From NCBI RefSeq assembly GCF_030694375.1, contig NZ_JAUXYL010000046.1, forward strand, positions 1 through 64,000: 64,000 bases of DNA. The letters run 5' to 3'. Made by a program: the position numbers and the translations under genes. This document shows, one piece after another, positions 45,421 through 54,106 of the stretch. Within the stretch, counting starts at the first letter, position 1. Each line of letters starts with the position of its first letter. The notes beneath the pieces are model-generated. The model saw nothing but the letters and a program-made list of their open reading frames with translations. It had not been told where the DNA came from and searched no databases. This DNA comes from Algoriphagus sp. (GTDB taxonomy: Bacteria; Bacteroidota; Bacteroidia; Cytophagales; Cyclobacteriaceae).

Positions 45421-46191
45421 TTAAAGTTTGATTTCTCCCAAGAAGTGATCGAAAGTATCTCCTCTGAGTCCGAGACGGATGGTTTCCAAAGGGATGATCT
45501 CTGTAGGGCTAATGTTTCCGAGATTTACATTTGCTCCCAAAAGCTTGATGAACCAAACCTGCTGAGACTTTTGAGGAGCCTCCCAAATGATTCTTTCTTC
45601 AGGCACTTGAGTTAGAATCTCTTCCACCAATCCTTGACGTACTTCTCCCGAATCGCGAAACAAGCCTACATTTCCGCCTTCACGGGCTTCTCCAATTACC
45701 TTCCATGCACCAGCAGCAAGCTCCGTTTGCATTTGCTCAATCCACTTATATGGAGGAATGATTTTGGCTGCATCCTTGGACCCAACTTCAGAAAGAACTG
45801 TGACCTGCTTGGCAAGTGTTGCTATGTATTCGCATTTTTTATCGTGATTCAGTGAGATTGAACCATCGGATACTTCTGCAAATTCGAGTTGGTATTTGTC
45901 AAGGACTCTACGATAATCCTCAAATTGACCTCTGACGATAAAGGCTTCGAAAAGCGTGCCTCCCAAATAAACCGGAATTCCTGCAGCCTTGTAGACTGCC
46001 AGCTTTTCATTAAGACGCTTGGTGACATAAGATGTCGCCCAGCCCAGTTTGACGATGTCTACAAAATCAGAGCAACTATCTACAAAATCCTCGGTTTCCC
46101 GAAGGCTAAGACCCTTGTCCATAGCCATAGTAAATCCCGTGGTACGTGGCTTATCAGTCCGTACAGGAATATTCTTTAGCACATAATTCAT
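45421..46191 (-). CDS. Phosphosulfolactate synthase (ComA family)
   Basis: ComA joins sulfite to phosphoenolpyruvate to give phosphosulfolactate, the first sulfonate in coenzyme M synthesis in archaea. The 256-residue TIM-barrel protein matches the family at FVDIVKLGWATSYV, VYLGGTLFEAFIVRGQ, EVSDGSISL, VLSEVGSKD, EAREGGNVGLFRDSGEVR and IIWEAPQKSQQVWFIKLLG. Bacteroidota do not make coenzyme M. A likely role is supply of sulfonate (via sulfopyruvate and cysteate) for sulfonolipids, which many Cytophagales contain; that is inference. It stands between a DUF368 gene and a TPR gene, separated by repeats on both sides. Confidence 0.88.
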   Translation of the reverse strand: MNYVLKNIPVRTDKPRTTGFTMAMDKGLSLRETEDFVDSCSDFVDIVKLGWATSYVTKRLNEKLAVYKAAGIPVYLGGTLFEAFIVRGQFEDYRRVLDKYQLEFAEVSDGSISLNHDKKCEYIATLAKQVTVLSEVGSKDAAKIIPPYKWIEQMQTELAAGAWKVIGEAREGGNVGLFRDSGEVRQGLVEEILTQVPEERIIWEAPQKSQQVWFIKLLGANVNLGNISPTEIIPLETIRLGLRGDTFDHFLGEIKL

Positions 46192-46205
46192 GCGATAATA
46201 ATTTG

Positions 46206-46286
46206 ATTTTTAATGGCCACATGGAATCTCGCATGCAGGATGATCATCACAGTTTGTGACTTTTTTGACATGCTTGATTTCATTTG
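46206..46286. repeat. Dispersed intercistronic element, copy C (TPR gene-ComA gap)
   Basis: GGCCACATGGAATCTCGCA (46215-46233) is identical over 19 bases to copy A. The far block ATGCTTGATTTCATTTG (46270-46286) resembles the block of copies A and B with three substitutions. The spacer differs from the others. It again sits between two minus-strand genes in the same orientation. Confidence 0.75.
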
Positions 46287-46300
46287 CCAGGTTTTAATGT

Positions 46301-47716
46301 TTAGAGCAGGGAATGGTCATCCCGATATTGAGCGATGATCTTGTAGATAGCCTTCTGTTCTTTGAGTTCCGGCATCAATTCGTACAAGATGGTATGCTTG
46401 TCATAGTCCAAAGTTAACGCATTTTCCAAATATGAGAACGCATCTTTGTATTTGCCCATTTTTACCAGATAAACTACCATACGATAGTACAGCTCGGGCT
46501 CTTCCGGAGCTTCCTCGATTCCCTCACGGACGACATCGACAGCTTCTTCAAAGCGGTTTTGCTCAAAATAGATCACTGAAAGATTGACATAAGTCTCCAT
46601 TATGCCGGGCTCGAGGTTGATTGCCTCTTCATAGGCTTCCGAACTTGCCTGCATGTTGCCCAGATTGAATTCGGCGTCTGCCAATCCTACCCAGAAGTTG
46701 GCATTCTCCTTATTGAGATTGAGCGCCTTTTTGAAATAATGGATTGCTTCAAAAAACTTTTCCTTCTTGAGCATGCACATACCAAGTCCAAACCAAGCGT
46801 CGTCGTATTCTTCATCCAGTTTTGCGGACTTTTTAAAATATTTGAAGGCCTCATCGATTTTGCCCAGCTTCTCATAGGCTGCGCCCATGTAGCAGCAGTT
46901 TTCCGCATTGACTCCTTCGCAGTTGATGGTGTTTTGGTAAGCCTCCAAGGCTGCCTCGTATTGATGGGTATTCATCAAAGAATTCCCAAGGTTGAAGTGT
47001 GCCGATGCAAAGGCATCATCAATAATCAGCGCATATTCATAGGCGGAAATGGCATCTTCAAACCGGCCCAGTCGGTTATATACCACCCCTAAATTGTACC
47101 AAGCGCCTGCTGAATAAGGATCCTGATCAATAAATTCCTGATAGAACTGGAGAATTTCGTCAAACGATCCTTCCTCTTCAGTGATCATGGCTAGCTGAAA
47201 CAAGGCATCCTCGTGGTTGATTCGATTTTTCACCGCTTCCTTAAAATAATCGCTGGCTTTGGTGTTGTCTCCTTTTGCCCGATAGAGGTTCCCTAGCGAG
47301 TAAAGAACTTCTGCTTTGTCTTCCGCCATAGGCAGATAACTCTCGAGTAACTCTATTCCATCCTGATGACTCCCTGCCAAGATGTGTGCATTGGCCAAGG
47401 CCAAAACGATATCTTCATTGTTTGGAGAAAGGTTATTCAGATTTTCCAGAATACTTAATCCTTCTTCCAGCTCATCGTTAAAAATAAGACACTGCGCTTT
47501 GAGCAAACGTATTTCCACCGAAAAAGGAAACTTTTCCAGGGCATATTCTGAAGCTCTCAGTGCTTTGAGAAATTTTTGCTGGTCGAAATAGAACCGAATG
47601 ATGTCTTCCAGTTCTTCTTCTTCAAAATAGAGGTCGAGGTTTGATTTCAGAGAATTTTCAAATCGCTCAACGAGTTTTTTATCTTCTTCCCAGTCGTGAT
47701 CGTGATCTCCGGTCAT
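46301..47716 (-). CDS. Large tetratricopeptide-repeat protein
   Basis: The 471-residue acidic protein is made almost wholly of TPR units; examples are AISAYEYALIIDDAFASAHF, FEAIHYFKKALNLNKENANF and EAVDVVREGIEEAPEEPELY. The N-terminus (MTGDHDHDWEEDKKLVERFE) has no signal peptide, so it is probably cytoplasmic. It starts the unit that continues to the ComA-like gene across a repeat. It is presumably a protein-binding scaffold with an unknown partner. Confidence 0.85.
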   Translation of the reverse strand: MTGDHDHDWEEDKKLVERFENSLKSNLDLYFEEEELEDIIRFYFDQQKFLKALRASEYALEKFPFSVEIRLLKAQCLIFNDELEEGLSILENLNNLSPNNEDIVLALANAHILAGSHQDGIELLESYLPMAEDKAEVLYSLGNLYRAKGDNTKASDYFKEAVKNRINHEDALFQLAMITEEEGSFDEILQFYQEFIDQDPYSAGAWYNLGVVYNRLGRFEDAISAYEYALIIDDAFASAHFNLGNSLMNTHQYEAALEAYQNTINCEGVNAENCCYMGAAYEKLGKIDEAFKYFKKSAKLDEEYDDAWFGLGMCMLKKEKFFEAIHYFKKALNLNKENANFWVGLADAEFNLGNMQASSEAYEEAINLEPGIMETYVNLSVIYFEQNRFEEAVDVVREGIEEAPEEPELYYRMVVYLVKMGKYKDAFSYLENALTLDYDKHTILYELMPELKEQKAIYKIIAQYRDDHSLL

Positions 47717-47790
47717 TCGATGATTTTATGGTTTATTTAAGATACCAATAAAAGAGGGATCTCAAAATTCACTTCATTTAATTTTTTCAA

Positions 47791-47813
47791 TCCTGAAAAG
47801 ATTTTTTTCAGGA
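47791..47813. other. Hairpin downstream of the epimerase
   Basis: TCCTGAAAA and TTTTCAGGA form a perfect 9-bp stem around a GATTT loop. It lies 62 bases beyond the epimerase stop and ahead of the TPR gene. No T-run follows on the minus strand, so its role is unclear. Confidence 0.4.
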
Positions 47814-47874
47814 AAACAGGGTGACTATTTTAATTAGTACCTCAATAACGCCACGTCCAAATATTAAGTTTGTT

Positions 47875-48828
47875 TTATGGCGTTTTCGCCCATTCCAGAC
47901 TTTCCCTGAGCGAAAAATAGCGGAAGTTTAAAAATCTTTCGATTTTGGCATTGTCAAATCTGATTTTTTGCTGAGAAAGCATCGCCGTCTGCTTGTTTAA
48001 GGGGCTTTTGCTCAATCCGAAAGCGCGGAGCAACGATAGAGTAAACGAGGCAATTGAAATTAGTCCGTCAGAAAGCGGAAACCTGGGTTCTTTTTTTCCA
48101 AAAACAGTTGCGATTTCTGAGAAAAATTCCTGGTACGAGATGCTCTCTTTATTTAAAATGAAACGCTCACCCCAAGCCTGGCTTTCAACCAATTCACGGG
48201 TAATCTTCGCTGCATCCCTCACGTCTATGTAATTTAAATCTCCTTTCGGAAAAAAGTTACCCTCCTCCATGACATAAGAATAGATCGCTGTACTACTCTT
48301 TCCGTAACTTACTTTTCCAAGCAAAACAGAGGGATTAATTAGGATCAACTCCAGGCCTTCTTGTTCGCCTCTCCAGGCTTCCAATTCCGCCCAGTATTTT
48401 GAAACAGCGTATTCGGTATTCCATGGAGATTCTACCCATTTAAATTCCTCATCAATCACACTTAATTCCGGACTCCTTCCGATGGCTGATACAGAACTCA
48501 CATGGATCAATTTTTTCACTCCGGTGGCCAGCATGGCATTGACGAGGTTGGCAGTACCGATGGTATTTACCTCATAGAGTTTTTCTTTGTCTCTGGCAGA
48601 GAAAGAAACCAAGCCCGCCGAATGGATGACGAGGTCCATACCGGCCAAAGTTTCAAGCAATGATTCCGTATTGGACAACTCACCAATATGCCATTGGATG
48701 TCAAGTCCCTCAACCATGTCCAAACTGGAATTTTCACGCTTTAGCCCATGAATTTTTCCCAAAGCACCAAATTCTTTGGCAAGTTGACTACCAAAAAGTC
48801 CCGTAATTCCCGTAATCAAAATATTCAT
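47875..48828 (-). CDS. NAD(P)-dependent epimerase/dehydratase (extended SDR)
   Basis: The Rossmann nucleotide motif ITGITGLFGSQLAKEFG (TGxxGxxG) opens the protein. IHSAGLVSF, HVSSVSAIG and the catalytic YAVSKYWAELEAW (YxxxK) follow. At 317 residues it is a typical atypical/extended SDR acting on nucleotide sugars or on hydroxysteroid- or dihydroflavonol-like substrates. It is the last gene of a unit with the PHP phosphatase and rfbC, 9 bases after the former, so a nucleotide-sugar role is plausible but not proven. Confidence 0.88.
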   Translation of the reverse strand: MNILITGITGLFGSQLAKEFGALGKIHGLKRENSSLDMVEGLDIQWHIGELSNTESLLETLAGMDLVIHSAGLVSFSARDKEKLYEVNTIGTANLVNAMLATGVKKLIHVSSVSAIGRSPELSVIDEEFKWVESPWNTEYAVSKYWAELEAWRGEQEGLELILINPSVLLGKVSYGKSSTAIYSYVMEEGNFFPKGDLNYIDVRDAAKITRELVESQAWGERFILNKESISYQEFFSEIATVFGKKEPRFPLSDGLISIASFTLSLLRAFGLSKSPLNKQTAMLSQQKIRFDNAKIERFLNFRYFSLRESLEWAKTP

Positions 48829-48837
48829 AACCGGATC

Positions 48838-49590
48838 CTAAAGTCGGGTATTGATTAACTCGAGATTTTGCAGCTTCTCATAAATCTTCTGGTATTTTGG
48901 CAACGTGTCGAGCATATCAAGGTAGCGTGCATTGTGGCAATCTGTTCCCAATAACGCAACCACTCCTTTATCGACGAGCATTTCACCAAAATCTTTGACC
49001 TGTTTGGAATAAAAGCCTGTAAACGAAAGCAAATTCACTTGGAAAAGAAGGTTTCTTTCAAAAAGTTCTTCTTGAAGTTTCTTATCCATAATTAGGTATT
49101 GATAACGCTCCGGGTGAGCCAAAATTGGCTTATATCCAGCCATCTCCAAATGAAAAATAATATCAAAAAGCATTTGGGGTTTATTGATAAACCCTGTTTC
49201 GACCAAGATATAACTGTCCCCAAAAGTGAGCATCTTTTCACCTGCCTTCACTTTTTCAAGGAAAATTTCATCCATGTAGTACTCCGCAGCGGCTTCTATT
49301 TGGATGGCAATTCCTTCTTTCTTGACCGCCTTTCGGAGATCTTCCAAGCCCATATGAATAATTTCCGGAGTATTCCGATAATATTCCGACATGATATGGG
49401 GGGTGGTAATTATTTTTTCCAAGCCATAATCCGCTAATCGCTTCACCAATTCAAGCGATTCCTCCATGGATTTGGACCCATCATCGATCCCCGGGATCAG
49501 GTGAGAGTGCATGTCCACTTTCATCCACGATAGGTCAAGGGGTGTTGTATCCTCCGGTTTTCTTTTGAATGCGTCAAGCCATCCCATCAT
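48838..49590 (-). CDS. PHP-domain tyrosine phosphatase, CpsB/YwqE family
   Basis: This metal-dependent phosphotyrosine phosphatase acts on BY-kinases that control polysaccharide chain length. The PHP motifs are MHSHLIPGIDDGSKSMEESL, TTPHIMSEYYRNT, LAHPERYQYL and GTDCHNARYLDML. The length of 250 residues is normal. It overlaps rfbC by 4 bases (ATGA), so the two are coupled. The partner BY-kinase and the chain-length protein are not in the window. Confidence 0.92.
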   Translation of the reverse strand: MMGWLDAFKRKPEDTTPLDLSWMKVDMHSHLIPGIDDGSKSMEESLELVKRLADYGLEKIITTPHIMSEYYRNTPEIIHMGLEDLRKAVKKEGIAIQIEAAAEYYMDEIFLEKVKAGEKMLTFGDSYILVETGFINKPQMLFDIIFHLEMAGYKPILAHPERYQYLIMDKKLQEELFERNLLFQVNLLSFTGFYSKQVKDFGEMLVDKGVVALLGTDCHNARYLDMLDTLPKYQKIYEKLQNLELINTRL

Positions 49591-50141
49591 AAGCCGCCTT
49601 TACTTTGAATTTTAAATTCCTCCAAGGATGTCCAAGTTTTATCCTTATCGGAGATTATTGGCTCGTCGATTCGCCAATCAATTCCCAATTTAGGATCATT
49701 CCAAAGGATTCCACCTTCAGAAAGCTTATTGTAATAATTAGAACATTTGTACGCAAAAATAGCATCTTCCAATACAGAAAACCCGTGTGCAAATCCGACG
49801 GGAACGAAAAGTAAGTTGTTTATTTCTCCATCTAATACTGTAGAGTAGTGCGCTCCAAAAGTCGGGGAATCCTTTCTCAAATCAACCACTACATCGAGCA
49901 CCTTCCCTGATATTACCCGGACGAGTTTGGCCTGTGCAAAAGGTGCATGCTGAAAATGGAGTCCTCGAACAGTTCCTTTTTGCGAAAAGGACTGATTGTC
50001 CTGAACCCAATCCACAGTTATACCATTTTTTGCCAACCAATCATGTCTGTAAGATTCAAAGAAATAGCCTCTGCTGTCATGAAAAATTTTTGGAAAAATC
50101 TCAATAAGACCAGCAATAGGAGCGCTGCGCAATTCTGCCAT
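49587..50141 (-). CDS. rfbC: dTDP-4-dehydrorhamnose 3,5-epimerase
   Basis: RfbC epimerises dTDP-4-keto-6-deoxyglucose at C3 and C5 on the way to dTDP-rhamnose. I use the ATG at 50141 (MAELRSAPIAGLIEIFPKIF); the frame also opens at 50189. The active-site motifs are seen in QDNQSFSQKGTVRGLHFQ (with His), DVVVDLRKDSPTFG and PVGFAHGFSVLED. At 184 residues it is standard. The other rml genes (rfbA, rfbB, rfbD) are not here. It heads the unit with the PHP phosphatase and epimerase. Confidence 0.93.
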   Translation of the reverse strand: MAELRSAPIAGLIEIFPKIFHDSRGYFFESYRHDWLAKNGITVDWVQDNQSFSQKGTVRGLHFQHAPFAQAKLVRVISGKVLDVVVDLRKDSPTFGAHYSTVLDGEINNLLFVPVGFAHGFSVLEDAIFAYKCSNYYNKLSEGGILWNDPKLGIDWRIDEPIISDKDKTWTSLEEFKIQSKGGL

Positions 50142-50345
50142 TTGGGGATAAATACTTGAGCTTGGTAGGGCAAAATAACTACTCCCCAATTGACTATCCT
50201 AATCTATTCTAGATAATTATCCCCAAATTTGTACTTGGACAGCCGAATTCCCAATCCATCAGGATTTGATGGCGGATATATAGAATCCATGAAGCGGAAC
50301 CTATTATCCAAAAAAGACCGTTGATTACCACGAATAGAACTTGTT

Positions 50346-51611
50346 ATGAATAAATTTTCAAGAAAACTCCAAAAACTTCACGACACCGCCCCAAAAGAGG
50401 AGACCGCCATCCTTGTCACACTGATTCGTCAGCAACAAAGCGAACAGGAAGTGGAAGAGCATCTGGACGAACTTGCCTTTTTGGCCGAAACACTCGGTGC
50501 AAAGACGGTTTACAGGTTTACCCAACGTATGGAAAAACCGGAGATCAAGACCTTTGTTGGTTCGGGAAAATTGGAAGAAATCAGGGCATATGTGGAGCAT
50601 TTCGAAGTGGACATGGTCATATTCGATGATGACTTGAGCCCTTCCCAAATGCGAAATTTGGAAAATGAAATCAAGGTGAAAATCTATGATAGGTCTTTGT
50701 TGATCTTGGATATTTTCCTCAAAAGAGCCCAAACAGCACAGGCTAAAACGCAGGTAGAACTTGCCAGATTTCAATATTTATTGCCGCGATTGACTAACAT
50801 GTGGACTCACTTGGAGCGTCAGCGCGGTGGCACGGGTACCCGGGGTGGTTCCGGTGAAAAAGAAATCGAAACAGATAAGCGGGACATTCGTGCTAAAATC
50901 ACCTTGCTGAAAGAAAAACTTCTTGAAATCGAAAAACAGGGGGTCACACAGCGAAAAGGCCGCAAGGGAGTGGTGAGAGTGGCCTTGGTAGGCTATACCA
51001 ACGTGGGAAAAAGCACGCTGATGAACCTCATCACCAAGACGGATATTCTGGCTGAAAACAAGCTTTTTGCAACTGTGGATTCCACGGTCAGAAAGGTGGT
51101 GTTGGAGACCGTACCCTTTTTGCTTTCGGATACAGTTGGATTCATTCGCAAATTGCCTTCGCACTTGATCGAATCCTTTAAATCAACGTTGGATGAAATT
51201 CGAGAAGCGGACCTTTTGGTGCATGTCGTCGATATTTCGCATCACGCTTTTGAAGACCAAATCGGAGTGGTAACTCAAACACTGAATGAAATCAAAGCGG
51301 GAGATAAGCCTGTTTTATTGGTTTTCAACAAAATCGACCTTGTACTTCAAATGCCGTCCGAAGAGGAATCCCAACATATCAGCGAACATGAACTTCAGGA
51401 AACGCGCTATGTCGATTTCAAAGCCTTAAGTGATGCTTACGAAAAGAAAAATGGAATTAAGCCTGTATTTATGTCGGCAACTTCGGTAGAAAATGTAGAA
51501 GAATTTCGAGCAGCACTGTTGGCAGAAGTCAAAAAACAACACAGAAAAATATATCCCCACTACCTCGAAGACGAAGTCATCGAATGGAATGAAAAGGATA
51601 TCCTGAATTAA
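50346..51611 (+). CDS. hflX: GTPase HflX
   Basis: HflX is a ribosome-associated GTPase that splits stalled or hibernating ribosomes. An N-terminal nucleotide-binding-like domain (residues 1-200) contains TFVGSGKLEEIR and LSPSQMRNLE, and ends with the Gly-rich RGGTGTRGGSGE and a coiled coil. The G domain has G1 GYTNVGKST (216-224), G3 DTVGFIRKLP, G4 NKID and G5 SATS. The length of 421 residues is normal. It is monocistronic with a strong terminator. Confidence 0.95.
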   Translation: MNKFSRKLQKLHDTAPKEETAILVTLIRQQQSEQEVEEHLDELAFLAETLGAKTVYRFTQRMEKPEIKTFVGSGKLEEIRAYVEHFEVDMVIFDDDLSPSQMRNLENEIKVKIYDRSLLILDIFLKRAQTAQAKTQVELARFQYLLPRLTNMWTHLERQRGGTGTRGGSGEKEIETDKRDIRAKITLLKEKLLEIEKQGVTQRKGRKGVVRVALVGYTNVGKSTLMNLITKTDILAENKLFATVDSTVRKVVLETVPFLLSDTVGFIRKLPSHLIESFKSTLDEIREADLLVHVVDISHHAFEDQIGVVTQTLNEIKAGDKPVLLVFNKIDLVLQMPSEEESQHISEHELQETRYVDFKALSDAYEKKNGIKPVFMSATSVENVEEFRAALLAEVKKQHRKIYPHYLEDEVIEWNEKDILN

Positions 51612-51714
51612 ATTTGACTCAATTTCGGGTCGAAAGGGTCAGAAATTCATTTAAAGAGCACTTCTTGACTGAATTTTTGAATACAACAAAGAACTATTAA
51701 TTTTCATAAGCTCT

Positions 51715-51746
51715 CCGGTGAGAATTTCCTCTCACCGGTTTTTTTT
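51715..51746 (+). terminator. Terminator after hflX
   Basis: CCGGTGAGA and TCTCACCGG form a perfect 9-bp stem around a 6-nt loop, followed by an eight-T run. It lies about 100 bases beyond the hflX stop and also faces the dGTPase gene end. Confidence 0.92.
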
Positions 51747-51754
51747 GTATTTCC

Positions 51755-53101
51755 TCAAATTCCCGGAAAGGAAATGCCTTTCACCCTGCGATACAGGTTG
51801 AGGGCATATTTATCCGTCATTCCGGAGATAAAATCGACCAAATTTCTGAGTAGTGGGTAAGGATTTACTTCTGCACCCCAGCCTTTCAGCGGAAAGTCTT
51901 CCGGAAGTAATCTCAAGATGCTTTTGTCTTGTCCGGAGAACAATTCAGGGCTATAGAATTGATGATAAAGCGCCTGTGAAAACACAGACAACAAGCCTTC
52001 CAGTACCTGGAATCCGGCAGCTTCTTTTTCCAAGACAACTTTTGATCGATAGATGCTCTTTACTGAAGCTGTGGAAATGGCAGCAAGGGCTTTGGCCGAT
52101 GGAATGATATCCGTAAGGCCTTTATCAAAATTCCCTTTCCGCATACCTTCCTCATAGTGTACAAAAACTTCAACCGATTCTCGAATTAGTTGTCCAATGG
52201 CCATTGCTCTCAGAATACCAAGGTTTTGGGCTTGAGTTCGGTCTTTCAATTTCTCTTTGTCAAATCGGTCACCCAATATTGGCTTGAGCAAGCTGACGGT
52301 TTCTTCAAAACTGATCAAGCCCATCGTGCAACCATCCTCAAGGTCGATAATATTATAACAGATGTCATCTGCTGCCTCCACCAAAAATGCGAGTGGATGT
52401 CGAACCCAACATTCTGCACTTGTTTTTTCAATTCCCAATGCATCCGTCATCAATTCGAAATCGATGAGTTGATTGATGAAAAATCCAAATTTCTTTTGGC
52501 TCTTTCGTGCGATATCCCGCTGAGGGATCAAGCTTGGCCTTGGATATTTGGTGAAAGCTGCAAGGGTTGCATAGGTCAGATTTAACCCAAATTGCTTGGA
52601 AACCAACATTCGAAAACCCTGGGCATTTCCCTCGAAGTTGACCAAATCAGACCATTGGTCTACTCTGACATGCTTTTCCCATACTTTGCCATAGACATGA
52701 AATCTGAAAAAGTCTGAAATCGCTTCTTCCCCGGCATGCCCAAATGGAGGATTCCCAATATCATGAGTAAGCGCAGCCGCTGCTACAATTGACCCTATAG
52801 CTGAGGAAGAAATCCCCAATTTTTCTAAAGTAGGATACTTTTCGATGAGAAACTCCCCAGCAGACTTCCCCAGAGATCTTCCCACACTGGAGACCTCCAG
52901 ACTATGTGTAAGCCGTGTGTGAACAAAGGCCTGCTCAGGAAGTGGGAATACCTGTGTTTTATCCTGAAGATTCCGAAAAGGTGCCGAAAAAATGATTCTG
53001 TCGTAGTCTATTTCAAACTCTGTTCTGCTGGACTCCAGATTTGGAGATCTTGGAGTTTCACCAAAACGTCCATTAGCCAGCAATTTTTCCCATTTCATCA
53101 T
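51755..53101 (-). CDS. Deoxyguanosinetriphosphate triphosphohydrolase family protein
   Basis: This is an HD-domain dNTPase that splits dGTP, or dNTPs generally, to deoxynucleoside and triphosphate. I use the ATG at 53101 (MMKWEKLLANGRFGE); the frame can also open from a TTG at 53107. The HD motifs are FVHTRLTHSLEVSSVG and ALTHDIGNPPFGHAGE, and VEAADDICYNIIDLEDG is typical. The length of 449 residues fits the longer bacterial dGTPases. It is divergent from the first DUF4382 gene. Confidence 0.93.
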   Translation of the reverse strand: MMKWEKLLANGRFGETPRSPNLESSRTEFEIDYDRIIFSAPFRNLQDKTQVFPLPEQAFVHTRLTHSLEVSSVGRSLGKSAGEFLIEKYPTLEKLGISSSAIGSIVAAAALTHDIGNPPFGHAGEEAISDFFRFHVYGKVWEKHVRVDQWSDLVNFEGNAQGFRMLVSKQFGLNLTYATLAAFTKYPRPSLIPQRDIARKSQKKFGFFINQLIDFELMTDALGIEKTSAECWVRHPLAFLVEAADDICYNIIDLEDGCTMGLISFEETVSLLKPILGDRFDKEKLKDRTQAQNLGILRAMAIGQLIRESVEVFVHYEEGMRKGNFDKGLTDIIPSAKALAAISTASVKSIYRSKVVLEKEAAGFQVLEGLLSVFSQALYHQFYSPELFSGQDKSILRLLPEDFPLKGWGAEVNPYPLLRNLVDFISGMTDKYALNLYRRVKGISFPGI

Positions 53102-53121
53102 CCCCAAAATTAAAAAGCTCC

Positions 53122-53163
53122 GGAGATTAATCTCCTATTTAAAAAAACTTTGATGCCTTGGCA
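53122..53163. promoter_or_regulatory. Palindromes in the dGTPase/DUF4382 divergent gap
   Basis: A perfect 14-base palindrome, GGAGATTAATCTCC, is at 53122-53135, and a second short one, TGCCTTGGCA, is at 53154-53163. Both lie in the divergent promoter region and could be operator sites. No known regulator motif is recognised. Confidence 0.35.
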
Positions 53164-53207
53164 TGGGGATTGAATCCTTTGAAGGGAAACTAAATAAAAA
53201 AAAACAC

Positions 53208-54014
53208 ATGAAGGCCCTAGTTAAAAACCTATTACTCAGCTTGATTTTACTGGCAAGTTTCGCCTGTGACACAGACGATTCTCCCAAATCCGGACAGGCC
53301 AGAGTCAACTTTTACTTAGTAGATGCCCCGGCAGACTTTGATGAGGTTTGGATCGAAGTCTTGGCTCTGCGCGTGAAATCCGATCACGAGAAAAGTGAAA
53401 TGTCCGAAGATGATAATTCTTGGAAAGAAATTGTTTTTGAAGGAAGCCGATACATCAACTTGTTGGATCTAACAGGTGGAAATACCCTTCTACTTGGCAC
53501 TGAGGATTTTCCCGAAGGAAAAATTGATCAAATCCGACTCATCCTAGGAGAAGATAATTACCTCATCAAAAATGGAAATATACTGGAGCTCCAAACTCCA
53601 AGTGCACAACAAAGCGGCCTTAAAATCAAGGTGAATCAGGAAATTGAAGCGGGTAATTCCTATAACCTGATGATTGATTTTGATGTAGCAAAATCTATTG
53701 TGGTAGCCGGAAACTCGGGCAATATCATTCTAAAACCTGTTCTTCGGGCTTTTCTGGAGCAGTCTCAGGGAGTGCAGGGCCAAGTGCTTCCGCTCGCGGC
53801 TCAACCTGTCCAAGTGAATGTCAATGGAAGTGGAGTTGACCTAAACACCTTTACCGACACGAAAGGGAATTACGTGATACAGGGTATTCAACCCGGAACA
53901 TACACCCTTACGCTCACGCCAAACGAACTGTACAATCCTGCAACAATTACAGGAATCAGCGTGGAGGCTGGCAAATTAACAACCGTCCCTGCTGCCACAC
54001 TCACACTCAAATAA
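53208..54014 (+). CDS. DUF4382 lipoprotein with carboxypeptidase-like C-terminal domain
   Basis: I use the ATG at 53208, which gives a lipoprotein signal (KNLLLSLILLASFAC). DUF4382 follows with the characteristic VNFYLVDAPADFDEVWIEVL start and NLLDLTGG. The C-terminal 70 residues form a carboxypeptidase-regulatory-like beta domain (VNGSGVDLNTFTDTKGNYVIQGIQPGTYTLTL). The predicted protein is a secreted beta-sandwich, probably attached to the outer membrane. The function is unknown. It is followed by a second DUF4382 gene and separated from it by a terminator. Confidence 0.85.
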   Translation: MKALVKNLLLSLILLASFACDTDDSPKSGQARVNFYLVDAPADFDEVWIEVLALRVKSDHEKSEMSEDDNSWKEIVFEGSRYINLLDLTGGNTLLLGTEDFPEGKIDQIRLILGEDNYLIKNGNILELQTPSAQQSGLKIKVNQEIEAGNSYNLMIDFDVAKSIVVAGNSGNIILKPVLRAFLEQSQGVQGQVLPLAAQPVQVNVNGSGVDLNTFTDTKGNYVIQGIQPGTYTLTLTPNELYNPATITGISVEAGKLTTVPAATLTLK

Positions 54015-54020
54015 ATTTTA

Positions 54021-54050
54021 AATGCCGGACTCCAATCCGGCATTTTTCTT
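54021..54050 (+). terminator. Terminator between the two DUF4382 genes
   Basis: AATGCCGGA and TCCGGCATT form a perfect 9-bp stem with a 6-nt loop, followed by a T-rich run. It lies 6 bases beyond the first DUF4382 stop and suggests separate expression of the second gene. Confidence 0.85.
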
Positions 54051-54106
54051 TCAGTTCCATTTGTCCAAAACACTTAAATTGAAGAGTTTTGGACTAAATT
54101 TGTTTT

